Shown here piece by piece: positions 38,937-48,828 of a DNA stretch of 64,000 bases. The notes beneath the pieces were generated by a model. It was given only the letters and a program-made list of their open reading frames with translations. It ran no database searches and had not been told where the DNA came from. The position numbers and the translations under genes are program-made. The first letter of the stretch is position 1; each line of letters begins with the position of its first letter. This DNA is from Propionispora sp. 2/2-37 (GTDB lineage Bacteria; Bacillota; Negativicutes; Propionisporales; Propionisporaceae), in NCBI RefSeq assembly GCF_001298735.1, contig NZ_CYSP01000013.1, positions 1 to 64,000 on the forward strand. Direction: 5' to 3'.

Positions 38937-39404
38937 TTATTTAGTCGAATGATCCTTTTCTTTCATTTGGACATCGAGAAATAAAAACAATTTCTCCATA
39001 ACAGCAAGCATGACATTTTTTTCTTCGCTACTTAATTGACGAAAGAAAGATGCTAATTTTATTTCTTGCTCTTTATGTTTCTTTTCATGAAATAAAAAAA
39101 TTTGCTTACCTTTTTCAGTTAGTTTAAAATATATCTCTTTCTTATTATCTATGTTTTGGTAACTAGTGATATCTCCATTTGCCAGCATCTTTTTTGTTGC
39201 TTTGCTGATGGCCCCTCTGGTCATGTTGAGCTTGGAGGCTAATTTAGTGACATTAGCATCTTCGGTCCGACCAATCAAATCGATACAGTGCACCTCAGAA
39301 AACCAATAGTCTTGCAATACACCTTGTCCTAAAATTTTACTCAAAGCTTCTTGTTTTTCGCAAACTCGTATATACTGTGCTACTAGCTTTTCTATCGTAT
39401 CCAT
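38937..39404 (-). CDS. MarR-family transcriptional regulator
   Basis: The 155-residue protein has a winged helix (VTKLASKLNMTRGAISKATK, about 51-70) with the wing DITSYQNIDNKKEIYFKLTE and flanking dimerisation helices. MarR proteins usually repress neighbouring detoxification or stress genes; the VOC protein downstream is the natural candidate. Length is normal. Confidence 0.87.
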   Translation of the reverse strand: MDTIEKLVAQYIRVCEKQEALSKILGQGVLQDYWFSEVHCIDLIGRTEDANVTKLASKLNMTRGAISKATKKMLANGDITSYQNIDNKKEIYFKLTEKGKQIFLFHEKKHKEQEIKLASFFRQLSSEEKNVMLAVMEKLFLFLDVQMKEKDHSTK

Positions 39405-39528
39405 CTATTTCTCACCGCCATTTTGTTTCCTATTATACATTATTTTTGATTCGTAGTAAACATTTTCTTGGATGAATTAAGAACTGCTTGGAATAAAACG
39501 AAGTGTAGTAGCTAGGAAATAAATAGAA

Positions 39529-39607
39529 AGCGGGATGACTTAGTGAGTCCGGCAGGACCGGCCTGGAAACTCACGCTGTTGCCTCATCCCGCTCTTGAGA
39601 GTATAAT
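39529..39607. promoter_or_regulatory. three-tier hairpin overlapping a sigma-70 type promoter
   Basis: agcgggatga (39529-39538) pairs perfectly with tcatcccgct (39584-39593); inside it gtgagt (39543-39548) pairs with actcac (39569-39574), and inside that cagg with cctg. On the plus strand, TTGCCT (39579-39584) and TATAAT (39602-39607) form a promoter with a 17-bp spacer, so the 3' arm of the stem lies in the promoter spacer. The hairpin has no T-run on the plus strand. I do not recognise it as a known riboswitch. Confidence 0.5.
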
Positions 39608-39663
39608 TTGAATCAGGACGGGGTACCTCGTTCATTACAACTAAATAAGGAGGCCGGTGGAAG

Positions 39664-39750
39664 ATGCCTAATCATGACGCCCAACTCAGCGTATTGCTGC
39701 TGCCTAGAGCAGAGAATACAAGAGTTGCCAAACATTGTCGTGACGCATAA
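39664..39750 (+). CDS. small unrecognised peptide (28 aa)
   Basis: ATG 39664 follows a full aaggagg (39647-39653) and a second ggtgg. The peptide reads MPNHDAQLSVLLLPRAENTR, then VAKHCRDA and stop. It is downstream of the promoter at 39579-39607 and upstream of a perfect 12-bp hairpin (39763-39774 against 39786-39797). Nothing is known to me that matches it. It could be a real small protein, a leader peptide, or chance. Confidence 0.35.
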   Translation: MPNHDAQLSVLLLPRAENTRVAKHCRDA

Positions 39751-39962
39751 CGCCCGTCTCCGGACAAGAACCCGCGGAATTTTCACGGGTTCTTGTCGCC
39801 TATTGCCGTAAAAGATATTACAGTCCTTGAAAGCCATTTGTTGTCTGCCTTTATAGGCGATGATGAATGTTTTTTTGTTCACAAGTATTAGAAGCCTGAA
39901 ACCAGATAAATTTCTTTTGAAAAAAGTAATGAAAAATTGAGAAAATAAGTGTAAATAACATA

Positions 39963-40013
39963 GTTCGCCCTCCGGAACCGGGTGCGCAGATTCGATTCCT
40001 GCCGGGCGCACCA
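39963..40013 (+). pseudogene. tRNA-Arg(CCG) 3'-half relic
   Basis: From gttcgcc the sequence continues with a CCG anticodon loop (ctccgga), a T-arm (gcagattcgattcctgc) and an acceptor 3' strand ending in encoded CCA (cgggcgcacca). The 5' half (acceptor and D-arm) is absent and the anticodon stem has an extra C. Duplicated tRNA 3' ends are typical attachment-site scars of integrated elements. Confidence 0.6.
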
Positions 40014-40087
40014 TAGACAACAGCGTCAACTGCTATGACACTGCTACACCTTATTACATAAATGCATTTTAAAGGGAATTTTGTTGA

Positions 40088-40342
40088 AACGAAGAAATAA
40101 TTAAACATTTTATAGAGTCTTGTTTCTATGACAACGCTAGCAATAGGACAAAACAAATCGCCATTGGCATAGAAGAACAGTCCCGCTACGACGCGAGGAT
40201 AAGCCATATTAACCCGATAGGGTTTCACATTCTAGTGAATATAAAGTTGACAGAACCTATACCGGATGGAGAAGATGATTATCTGAAAACGATATTTTTG
40301 AAGTTTGGGGAGTCAATACTTCTTCAATATATTAGATTATAG
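40088..40342 (+). pseudogene. decayed small protein, no start codon
   Basis: An open frame of about 84 codons without a start reads IAIGIEEQSRYDARISHINP, then LVNIKLTEPIPDGEDDYLKT and ends ILLQYIRL. It is preceded by a TGA at 40085. Its acidic, small, AT-rich character and position before two other small immunity-like frames suggest an immunity gene relic; the family is not recognised. Confidence 0.4.
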
Positions 40343-40362
40343 GCGCGATGAGGTGTTGTTAC

Positions 40363-40785
40363 ATGCTTGGGGTCAATGACTTTATTAAAAATGTTGAGGA
40401 AAGTGATGACAGATACATATGTTATAACTTAGGTAAAGATATACGGATTTTTAATTATGTTATTGAAGATGAAGAGTTATCAAATATTGAAATATATATA
40501 TCATCCAATGTACATCTAGGCTCAATAATTAATGAAATAATACGATACATTGCCTGGTTTAATCAGTGTGAAACAGAATTAAGAACGTACTATGAGAATG
40601 AACTTCATGAAAAAGTATACGATACGTGGTTTGATGATATTGAAGTATATAATGCCAGGTTTACATTTAATAGCGCTGATGATTATGGAGCAACAATTTC
40701 CTGTGGGGACCAAATAATTCCGGACCATACGCTAGAGATCGATTTTGAAAAAGAAGAAGTGGCTGACATAAGATTAAACGGGTAA
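40363..40785 (+). CDS. small acidic protein, immunity-like, unknown family
   Basis: The 140-residue acidic protein starts at ATG 40363 after gaggtg. It reads MLGVNDFIKNVEESDDRYIC at the start and IEIYISSNVHLGSIINEIIR in the middle; there is no signal peptide, membrane segment or known catalytic motif. Size, acidity, low GC and a SUKH-type relic directly downstream are what is seen around immunity genes of polymorphic toxins. No toxin gene is nearby. Function is inferred only from context. Confidence 0.5.
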   Translation: MLGVNDFIKNVEESDDRYICYNLGKDIRIFNYVIEDEELSNIEIYISSNVHLGSIINEIIRYIAWFNQCETELRTYYENELHEKVYDTWFDDIEVYNARFTFNSADDYGATISCGDQIIPDHTLEIDFEKEEVADIRLNG

Positions 40786-40823
40786 TAGTAGTTGATATTT
40801 TTGATAAATTTCTATTCCAATAA

Positions 40824-41349
40824 AATAAAGTTATCGATAAGACAAGTATTGATGAATTTGAAGCGAAATTTAATCTTCAATTGCCAGGTGAGTACAGACT
40901 ATTTCTATTGGAAGCGGGAAATGGCGGAGCGGGCCCGTTCTACGGAGTATTGCCATTTGAAAAATGTTTGTTTTCCGATATTGACTATCCAAATGATAAA
41001 TTTGTATTAAATCCTTCTTTACCTTTTTCATATCATGAAGAATGGAATATGGATAATCCGTTAAATGGCGAAGATGATGAACAAGATGAACAATTAGAAG
41101 CGTTTGAGAAAGAATACTTTGACGATAAACAGGTAAATGGAACGATCAGAATATGTAATTATGGATGTGGCCATTTTATTAATTTAGTTGTTAAAGGAGA
41201 GGAATATTCGCATATTTGGCATTGGAATATACGGTGCGTTCACGGAAGCCTGAAAACCCGTATATTAAAGAACATTATAAAGTTTCAGATCCTCCCAATA
41301 AAGAACAGATCATATCGTTTTTAAAAAAGTCAGAGATGAGGAGAGTTTG
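40824..41349 (+). pseudogene. SMI1/KNR4 (SUKH) family immunity-type gene, frameshifted
   Basis: After a TAA at 40821 the frame reads IDKTSIDEFEAKFNLQLPGE, then FLLEAGNGGAGPFYGVLPFE and, later, GTIRICNYGCGHFINLVVKG: the core of the SUKH fold (LPxxYxxFLxxxGNGGAGP). There is no start codon in frame, and after EEYSHIWHW the frame drifts; the likely true end, PPNKEQIISFLKK, is in another frame at about 41305-41349. So the gene is broken at both ends. SUKH proteins neutralise toxins of contact-dependent or secreted polymorphic systems. Confidence 0.7.
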
Positions 41350-41608
41350 AAATCAAAAAAACGTATGCAACATGATTATTGCTTAGATTGATTTTCTCAT
41401 CTGACTTGTGATCGGGACTTTTTAAATTAGAAATCGGAATTTGAATAGATATGAACAATATAGTTCCTAAAGGGAGCAATATGGAAGTTCAGAAATGTAC
41501 AAAATTTAAGGATGCAATAAAGATCCCGAAGTGATGAACACTTCGGGATCTTTTGTCATTCTAGACTAAATAAGTCGCAAAGTTTTTCCTAAAGGAAGCG
41601 AAGAAAAG
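41350..41608. other. intergenic with a strong terminator
   Basis: No gene is supported apart from a possible 17-codon frame at 41481 with a ribosome-like aaaggga. It ends inside the terminator described next. The promoter region of the GH1 gene begins at 41609. Confidence 0.45.
41519..41556 (+). terminator. rho-independent terminator
   Basis: aaagatcccgaagtg (41519-41533) and its exact reverse complement (41539-41553) form a 15-bp stem with a 5-nt loop, ending in tttt. It insulates the sulfatase regulon from the accessory region. Confidence 0.88.
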
Positions 41609-41653
41609 CGGAAAAATGTTTAATTGTCGGAAAGTTCATTTAGATTATATAAT
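41609..41653 (+). promoter_or_regulatory. regulon box and promoter 1 (GH1 unit)
   Basis: The box CGGAAAAATGTTTAATTGT (41609-41627) runs into a -35-like TTGTCG (41624-41629); the -10 TATAAT is at 41648-41653, spacer 18. The box start lies 39 bp before the -10. Confidence 0.7.
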
Positions 41654-41735
41654 GACTTCAAACGAAGGGAGAGCGCATTTTAGGTTGATCTAAGAGAATT
41701 AGGTACAACAACACTGGTTGTGTTGAAATATGTAA

Positions 41736-43172
<1,437 letters not shown>

Positions 43173-43458
43173 GCGGATAGAACTTACCTGATGTATCCAT
43201 GCCGTTGGCCGTTTTCCGCCGGGCCAAAGCTCATTGTTTACACGAAGCGCGTTATAAAAAATGTCAAGAACTGGCAAAACCGGTACTTGACGTTTTTTGC
43301 CATACCTTCGCACAGCGAAAGCCTCTGCCAAGAACGGCTTTAAGTTTTTCAAAATATGCTGGGGGTTTTGTGCAGTTTCGACTTTACGTACATTTTAGCT
43401 GGAAACAAGCTGTACAGATTGGGAAATTACTTATTACAAGCCTTTTCCTCAGAGCATA
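43173..43458. other. intergenic, terminator then no gene
   Basis: The terminator of the GH1 unit lies at 43256-43298 (see separate entry). No gene is supported; short frames here lack ribosome sites. Confidence 0.5.
43256..43300 (+). terminator. rho-independent terminator after the GH1 gene
   Basis: aaaaaatgtcaag (43256-43268) pairs with cttgacgtttttt (43286-43298), with extra inner pairing (ctgg/ccgg), giving a stem ending in a T-run. Confidence 0.8.
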
Positions 43459-43501
43459 GGAAATTTGTTTAATTGTCCTGCCTTTTGGCCAAAGGTAAAA
43501 T
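43459..43501 (+). promoter_or_regulatory. regulon box and promoter 2 (porin-sulfatase unit)
   Basis: The box AGGAAATTTGTTTAATTGT (43459-43477) overlaps -35 TTGTCC (43473-43478); -10 TAAAAT is at 43496-43501 with a 17-bp spacer. The 19-mer is identical to that at 54081. A leader of about 250 nt follows before the porin start, with no other gene in it. Confidence 0.78.
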
Positions 43502-43759
43502 ATATTTAGAAAATTATACATTTGTCTGGCAAGTAAGGGCGGACGCGCCTATTCTTCATAGATGCCGGACAATATCTATCGTATTTCTGCAGAAAGTCTT
43601 ATTTTGAAAGTTAAGAAGGTTTTAGCCGGCAAATTTTCAACTTGAATTGAGGTGAAAGGAAGTAAGTATTGAAGGATAAACAGTAAGAGACCTTATACTG
43701 AATTAAACTTACGGGTCAGTAATTTTTTTAAATACTTGTTAAAATTGGGGGAGAACAAG

Positions 43760-44806
43760 TTGAAAAAGAAGCTTATATTGGCGGTAATGATCAGTTTGAT
43801 GACCTGCTTAACAAATTATGCTTTCGCAGAAGATCAGGAGAGCAGACAGGCTGAGCTTGATAAAATCAACGAACGTCTGAACCGGCTAGAAAGCCAAGCG
43901 GATAAAAATACAACGGGTAAAAAAGGCAATGACAAAGTGAAAATAAGTGGAAATGTTTATATTCAGGCAGAAGGAGCGAAGGCAGACGGTGAGTCTTATG
44001 AGGATCACAGCAGTAAAATTCAGTCGGATATAACCATTACAGCCCAATTACCGTTAGGTTGGGAAGCCGAGCTAATGCAGAGATCTCAGCAACCATTTTC
44101 TAATACTGGTGATTCGTTCTCTACCAATACAGAAACATTGACACTTAGCGGGCCTTTAGGGGGAGGACGGGCTACATTTGGTAGAATGTATTTTGGAACT
44201 GAAAAATGGGATGTTCTTGGAGATACCTGGGTTACCGGTGGAAAGTTTGATTTTGGTGATCAGGTAAAAGCAAGTCTAATGGTAGGGAGGCTAAAAAAAG
44301 GGTATCCTTCATGGAAAAATGACTTTAATCAGGCAGGAGATTCCCCTCTTTATAGGTATTTGGATGTAAGTACTAATATAAGTCCAAAGTTGAATCTTGA
44401 TGCAACTGTTCATGAAGTTCGTGATAATGGGACGGAACATGCATACGAGGCAAATGTTCTTTATAAAATGACGCCGGACCTTTCGTTGCTATATAGGATG
44501 TTCAAAACTAGCCTTCCAGATACAGGAACAGGGAATCAGGGTTATGCAGTAAAGCTAACGTATGGAAATTTTAATCTTAATAAGGCTCACTCTCAGTCAA
44601 AGTATATTGTCTATCGCAAATTACCGACAAATTCGCAGATTAATACCGGGAATCCGTGGCTGTTAGATAAAAGAACACTTCGTTTTGGTTACAATTACAT
44701 GATTGAAAAAAATTTGGCATTGATTAGTTTTTATGATTTCCGGACTAAGTTGTCCAATGATGAAAAGGAGCAAGGTTTTAGGCTTCGTTTGCAAGCATGG
44801 TTTTAA
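43760..44806 (+). CDS. outer-membrane porin with coiled-coil N-terminus
   Basis: The 348-residue protein starts at TTG 43760 behind gggggagaa; it has a signal peptide, KKKLILAVMISLMTCLTNYA, then FAEDQ with a cleavage site near FA-ED. A short coiled coil (ELDKINERLNRLESQADKNT) follows, then alternating hydrophobic beta strands ending with the aromatic FRLRLQAWF, the usual last strand of outer-membrane barrels. There is no SLH domain, unlike many Negativicutes porins. Leading the unit of two sulfatase genes, it probably lets the sulfated glycoside reach the periplasm. A diderm envelope is required for this to make sense. Confidence 0.8.
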   Translation: MKKKLILAVMISLMTCLTNYAFAEDQESRQAELDKINERLNRLESQADKNTTGKKGNDKVKISGNVYIQAEGAKADGESYEDHSSKIQSDITITAQLPLGWEAELMQRSQQPFSNTGDSFSTNTETLTLSGPLGGGRATFGRMYFGTEKWDVLGDTWVTGGKFDFGDQVKASLMVGRLKKGYPSWKNDFNQAGDSPLYRYLDVSTNISPKLNLDATVHEVRDNGTEHAYEANVLYKMTPDLSLLYRMFKTSLPDTGTGNQGYAVKLTYGNFNLNKAHSQSKYIVYRKLPTNSQINTGNPWLLDKRTLRFGYNYMIEKNLALISFYDFRTKLSNDEKEQGFRLRLQAWF

Positions 44807-44877
44807 AGAGAGGCAAATGGTCTAGAGTCTTGTGGAAAGAATAATTCGATAGAGTTAATGAGCTAAGGGGGATTTAT

Positions 44878-46344
44878 ATGGGAAAGCGGCCCAATATGGT
44901 AATTTTTGTTGCGGACCAAATGCGGGCGGACGCCTTGGGGCACTTGGGAAACCGGGCGGCTATTACCCCAAATTTGGACAAGGTGGCACAAACTGACGGT
45001 GTGTCGTTCCGTAATGCGTATTGCCAGAACAATGTTTGCGTTCCCAGCCGCTGCAGTTTTTTAACTGGCTGGTATCCTCATACGCGGGGACATCGCACCA
45101 TGCATTATTTACTGGAAAAAGATGATCCCATGCTGTTGAAAACGCTGAAACAGGAAGGGTACCATGTCTTGTGGCTTGGCAGGAATGATGTCATTCCTGC
45201 CGACCGGCCGCTTGACGAATATTGTCACGAGTACTACCAGGGCTATGAAGGCAGGACGGGATTTCAACATTTTTCTAACAAAGAGTGGGAAGAGGGGTAT
45301 CGCGGGAAACCGGGGAACGATACCTATTATTCCTTTTTTGCAGGCAAGGGTGAGAAGGACAACGCTTTTGTCCAATATGACTGGAATTGCGTGAACAAGG
45401 CACTGGAGTTTATTAAAAATTGGCCGGAAGACAGCGAAATACCATTTTGCATTTACATTACCCTGATTTTCCCGCATCCGCCGTATGTGTGTGAAGACCC
45501 TTGGTTCAGTTCGATTGACCGGACGCTGATTGAGGATATTCGTCCGGCACCGGCGGAGTGGTCAGGAAAGCCCAGCATGCTGAAGAGCATTTATGAGAAA
45601 CAAGGCTTATGCTCCTGGAGCGAGAAACGCCTGAAAGAATTGCGGGCAACCTATCATGCTATGGTTTCCAGGCTGGACCATCATTATGGTCTGGTAATGG
45701 CGGCTTTGAAGGAAAGGAAACTTTACGATGATACCGCTGTATTTATGTTCAGCGATCATGGGGACTATACCGGGGATTACGGGATTGTGGAAAAAACGCA
45801 GAATACCTTTGAAAATCCTGTCTGCAATGTTCCCTTTATCATTAAGCCTTCCAGTAGAGTAAAAGTGCAGCCCAGGGTGAGCGATGCACTGGTGGAGCTT
45901 GTCGACTTATGTGCAACTATTGCGGACATGGCCGGATTTGAATTGCCTTATACGCAGTTTGGCAAATCCATTGTACCGGTGTTAGCCGGTCAGGAGCAAC
46001 ACCGGGATGCTGTATTCGCTGAAGGAGGCAGAATCCATGGCGAATACCAGGCAACGGAAGCCGGCCATGGGCCGGAATCGCAATATTGGCCCAAAATCAG
46101 TACTCAATGCAGTGAGGGGCCGGAACATACCAAAGCCGTGATGGTCAGAGTGGGCCAATACAAGTATGTAGAACGGTTGTATGAAAAAAGCGAACTGTAT
46201 GATTTGGCCTCTGACCCGTATGAACTGAACAATTTGATTGACAGCCCGCAGCATAAAGAGATCATTTTAAGTATGCGGGAAAGAATATTAAAGTTTTACA
46301 TGGAAACAACGGATTTTGTTCCTAGTAAACGAGATAAGCGATAA
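44878..46344 (+). CDS. Cys-type sulfatase, cytoplasmic
   Basis: The 488-residue protein belongs to the type I (formylglycine) sulfatases, S1 family. The residue converted to formylglycine is C54 in CVPSRCSFLTG; metal-binding motifs are VADQMRADALG at the start, and MFSDHGDYTGDYG with FVPSK-type C-terminus. No signal peptide is present, so it acts in the cytoplasm, unlike the two sulfatases downstream. Its cysteine can be matured by the anSMEs in the same regulon. The substrate may be a sulfated glycoside or aglycone that escapes periplasmic desulfation. It lies 71 nt after the porin gene. Confidence 0.9.
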   Translation: MGKRPNMVIFVADQMRADALGHLGNRAAITPNLDKVAQTDGVSFRNAYCQNNVCVPSRCSFLTGWYPHTRGHRTMHYLLEKDDPMLLKTLKQEGYHVLWLGRNDVIPADRPLDEYCHEYYQGYEGRTGFQHFSNKEWEEGYRGKPGNDTYYSFFAGKGEKDNAFVQYDWNCVNKALEFIKNWPEDSEIPFCIYITLIFPHPPYVCEDPWFSSIDRTLIEDIRPAPAEWSGKPSMLKSIYEKQGLCSWSEKRLKELRATYHAMVSRLDHHYGLVMAALKERKLYDDTAVFMFSDHGDYTGDYGIVEKTQNTFENPVCNVPFIIKPSSRVKVQPRVSDALVELVDLCATIADMAGFELPYTQFGKSIVPVLAGQEQHRDAVFAEGGRIHGEYQATEAGHGPESQYWPKISTQCSEGPEHTKAVMVRVGQYKYVERLYEKSELYDLASDPYELNNLIDSPQHKEIILSMRERILKFYMETTDFVPSKRDKR

Positions 46345-46359
46345 GAGGGGGAAGATTTC

Positions 46360-48609
46360 ATGAGGAGTTATTGGCGGAAAAAGCAGATGAAACGATGGTC
46401 GGCGATTGGATTGGCCTTGGCCACGGCTTTGAATATGACCGCTCCAGCGGTGCAGGCAGCCGTAACCAGTGGCAATCCAGCCACTGCTTCTGCCGGGGCG
46501 AATAAAGCAAAGACCAATTTCGTGTACATCGTATTAGACGATATGGGATTCAGTGATTTCGGCGCTTATGGTTCCGAAATCAAAACTCCTAATATTGACA
46601 AGCTGGCGGCTGATGGGCTGGTTTATAATGATTTTAATGTTTGTCCGGTTTGTTCGCCCACCCGCGCCTCGTTGATGACGGGCCGTGACAACCATGCAGT
46701 CGGCATGGGCTTTATTACTAACCTGGACATGGGGCCGGAATATCCGAATTTCCGGGCTCAGATTACCAATCAGGCGGCGACAGTTGCGCAGGTGCTGCAA
46801 GCCAATGGTTACAGTACCATGGGGGTTGGCAAATGGCATTTAACTCCTATTGCCCAGGTTACTCCGGCCGGGCCGTTTAACAACTGGCCCTTGGCCAAAG
46901 GTTTTGAACGGTTTTACGGCTTTTTAGGCGGGGAGACCGATCAATATAGTCCGTTGCTTATATATGATAATCACCAGATTAGTTCACCTAATATGACCAA
47001 TTATCAGTTTACTGCCGATGTGGCAAAAATGGCCAAGCAGTTTATCACCGATCAGGTTTCTGTGACTCCCGATAAGCCGTTCTTTTTGTATACTGCTTTC
47101 AGCGCCGTACATACGCCGCTGCAGGCGCCGCAGAAGTATATAGATATGTACAATGGCGTGTATGATCAGGGTTATGATAAAATCCGGGAAGCACGGTTCG
47201 AAAAACAGAAGAAACTTGGCATCGTGCCTGCCAATGCAAAACTGACGCCGCGTGACGCCAATGTGAAAGCCTGGGACTCACTCACGGAGGATGAAAAGAA
47301 GGTTAGTGCCCGTTTTATGCAGATCTACGCCGGATTTTTGACGTATGCGGATGAAAAAATTGGTGAAATTGTAGATCATCTCAAAGCAACCGGGCAATAC
47401 GACAACACCATGATTGTTATTATTTCCGACAATGGTGCGACAGCTCTTGGCGGAGAAAACGGCAATGATTTTGACATTAAAGCATATCATGGTGAAAAAC
47501 CCCCGCTGGAGTATTTGAAAAAACATATTAATGATCTTGGAGGTGCTGATTTTGGAGGTGCATATCCGCGAAGCTGGGCGAATGTATCCAATACACCGTT
47601 CCCTAGCTACAAAGAGACGTTATACGCTGGTGGAACCCGTGCCCCTCTCATTATTCACTGGCCTAAGGGTATTGGTGTCACCGTTAACAATGTCCGGACC
47701 CAATATGCGCATGTAACGGATATTACTCCGACCGTATATGACATTGCCGGTATTAAGGCACCTGATACATTTAACGATATAAAACAGCTGCCGATTGATG
47801 GAACAAGTTTGCTGCCTACTTTTAAAAACGCAAACGCTCCTTCGATGCATGGAGCTCAGTACTATCTGCACAAGAGTAATCGTTCCATATATAAAGATGG
47901 CTGGAAAGCAATTTCAATTCATAAGAAAGGGACCTCTTTTGAACAGGACAAATGGCAGCTTTATCATGTTGATGAAGATTTTTCGGAAACAACTGATGTA
48001 GCCGCAAAATATCCGGAAAAACTTAAGGAATTACAGGCATTATGGAAAACGGAAGCCGAGCGGCATGGTACGCCGTTGAGAGAGGTCTATGAGATATATT
48101 CCGGCTCTAAGCAGGATGTGTATAAATATTATCCCGGTGTCGGTTCCATTGGCATGGGGGCCGCTCCTAATACGCCCGGACGGTCTTATACGGTTACCGT
48201 TCCGGTTACCAGAATGGATAAATCCCAGGAAGGCGTACTGTTCTCCATGGGTAATAATGGCTATGGTTATACCATGTTTGTAAAAAATAATAAATTGGTT
48301 TACGAATATCATTACTTTGGCACCGTTAACCGTATTGAAACGCCAATGCCGTTAGGTAAATCGGTAATTACGTATAAATTTGAGCAAAAAACGGGGGCTA
48401 AATCCGGAGTCGGACGTATGTATATTGACGGCAAGCTGGTTGGTGAAACGGAAATAGCCAAGCAGTTTAGGCTAACCGGTTCCGAGGCTATGGATATTGG
48501 CTGCGACCGGTATTCTCCGGTAAGTACGGAATATAAAAATAAAGGTGAGTTTCCTTTTACCGGACAATACGATTATGTGTTGTTTGAACTGCAACCGGAT
48601 AAGAAGTAA
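46360..48609 (+). CDS. exported Cys-type arylsulfatase A
   Basis: The 749-residue protein has a signal peptide (MKRWSAIGLALATALNMTAP, cleavage near AVQA-AV) and a sulfatase domain with YIVLDDMGFSDFGAYGSE at the N-terminus, formylglycine residue C98 in CPVCSPTRASLMTGRDNHA, and GVGKWHL and IVIISDNGAT. About 180 C-terminal residues add a beta-rich domain (VTVPVTRMDKSQEGVLFSMG, GRMYIDGKLVGETEI). It is closely similar throughout to the sulfatase at 50236. It begins 15 nt after the cytoplasmic sulfatase and should work in the periplasm. Confidence 0.92.
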   Translation: MRSYWRKKQMKRWSAIGLALATALNMTAPAVQAAVTSGNPATASAGANKAKTNFVYIVLDDMGFSDFGAYGSEIKTPNIDKLAADGLVYNDFNVCPVCSPTRASLMTGRDNHAVGMGFITNLDMGPEYPNFRAQITNQAATVAQVLQANGYSTMGVGKWHLTPIAQVTPAGPFNNWPLAKGFERFYGFLGGETDQYSPLLIYDNHQISSPNMTNYQFTADVAKMAKQFITDQVSVTPDKPFFLYTAFSAVHTPLQAPQKYIDMYNGVYDQGYDKIREARFEKQKKLGIVPANAKLTPRDANVKAWDSLTEDEKKVSARFMQIYAGFLTYADEKIGEIVDHLKATGQYDNTMIVIISDNGATALGGENGNDFDIKAYHGEKPPLEYLKKHINDLGGADFGGAYPRSWANVSNTPFPSYKETLYAGGTRAPLIIHWPKGIGVTVNNVRTQYAHVTDITPTVYDIAGIKAPDTFNDIKQLPIDGTSLLPTFKNANAPSMHGAQYYLHKSNRSIYKDGWKAISIHKKGTSFEQDKWQLYHVDEDFSETTDVAAKYPEKLKELQALWKTEAERHGTPLREVYEIYSGSKQDVYKYYPGVGSIGMGAAPNTPGRSYTVTVPVTRMDKSQEGVLFSMGNNGYGYTMFVKNNKLVYEYHYFGTVNRIETPMPLGKSVITYKFEQKTGAKSGVGRMYIDGKLVGETEIAKQFRLTGSEAMDIGCDRYSPVSTEYKNKGEFPFTGQYDYVLFELQPDKK

Positions 48610-48622
48610 CCAATAAATGACG

Positions 48623-48657
48623 ATTTGAGCAGGTATATACAGCGTATCTGCTCAAAT
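48623..48657 (+). terminator. hairpin after the porin-sulfatase unit
   Basis: atttgagcag (48623-48632) pairs with ctgctcaaat (48648-48657); the T-run is weak, so it may only protect the transcript end. Confidence 0.5.
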
Positions 48658-48674
48658 TGATGAAATCAACACAT

Positions 48675-48717
48675 AGGAATTTGGGTTAATTGTGTTATTA
48701 TAGCCGGAATATACAAT
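48675..48717 (+). promoter_or_regulatory. regulon box and promoter 3 (PTS IIC-sulfatase unit)
   Basis: The box AGGAATTTGGGTTAATTGT (48675-48693) overlaps -35 TTGTGT (48690-48695); -10 TACAAT is at 48712-48717, spacer 16. Confidence 0.72.
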
Positions 48718-48828
48718 AGCCTAAAAGCAGGGCTGTATTGCAAATTTTGCTATTATTTCACAGGTGCAAAAAGATACAGAAGATTATTTAATTTTTATGA
48801 AAAAGAAAAGTAACAGGAGGTATAGGGG

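Noticed and set aside
40792..41010. 72-codon frame at the start of the SUKH relic
   Set aside because: The SUKH motifs are in the adjacent frame; this one is a shadow.
43199..43459. 86-codon frame between the GH1 and porin genes
   Set aside because: It spans the GH1 terminator and ends at the regulon box; no ribosome site.
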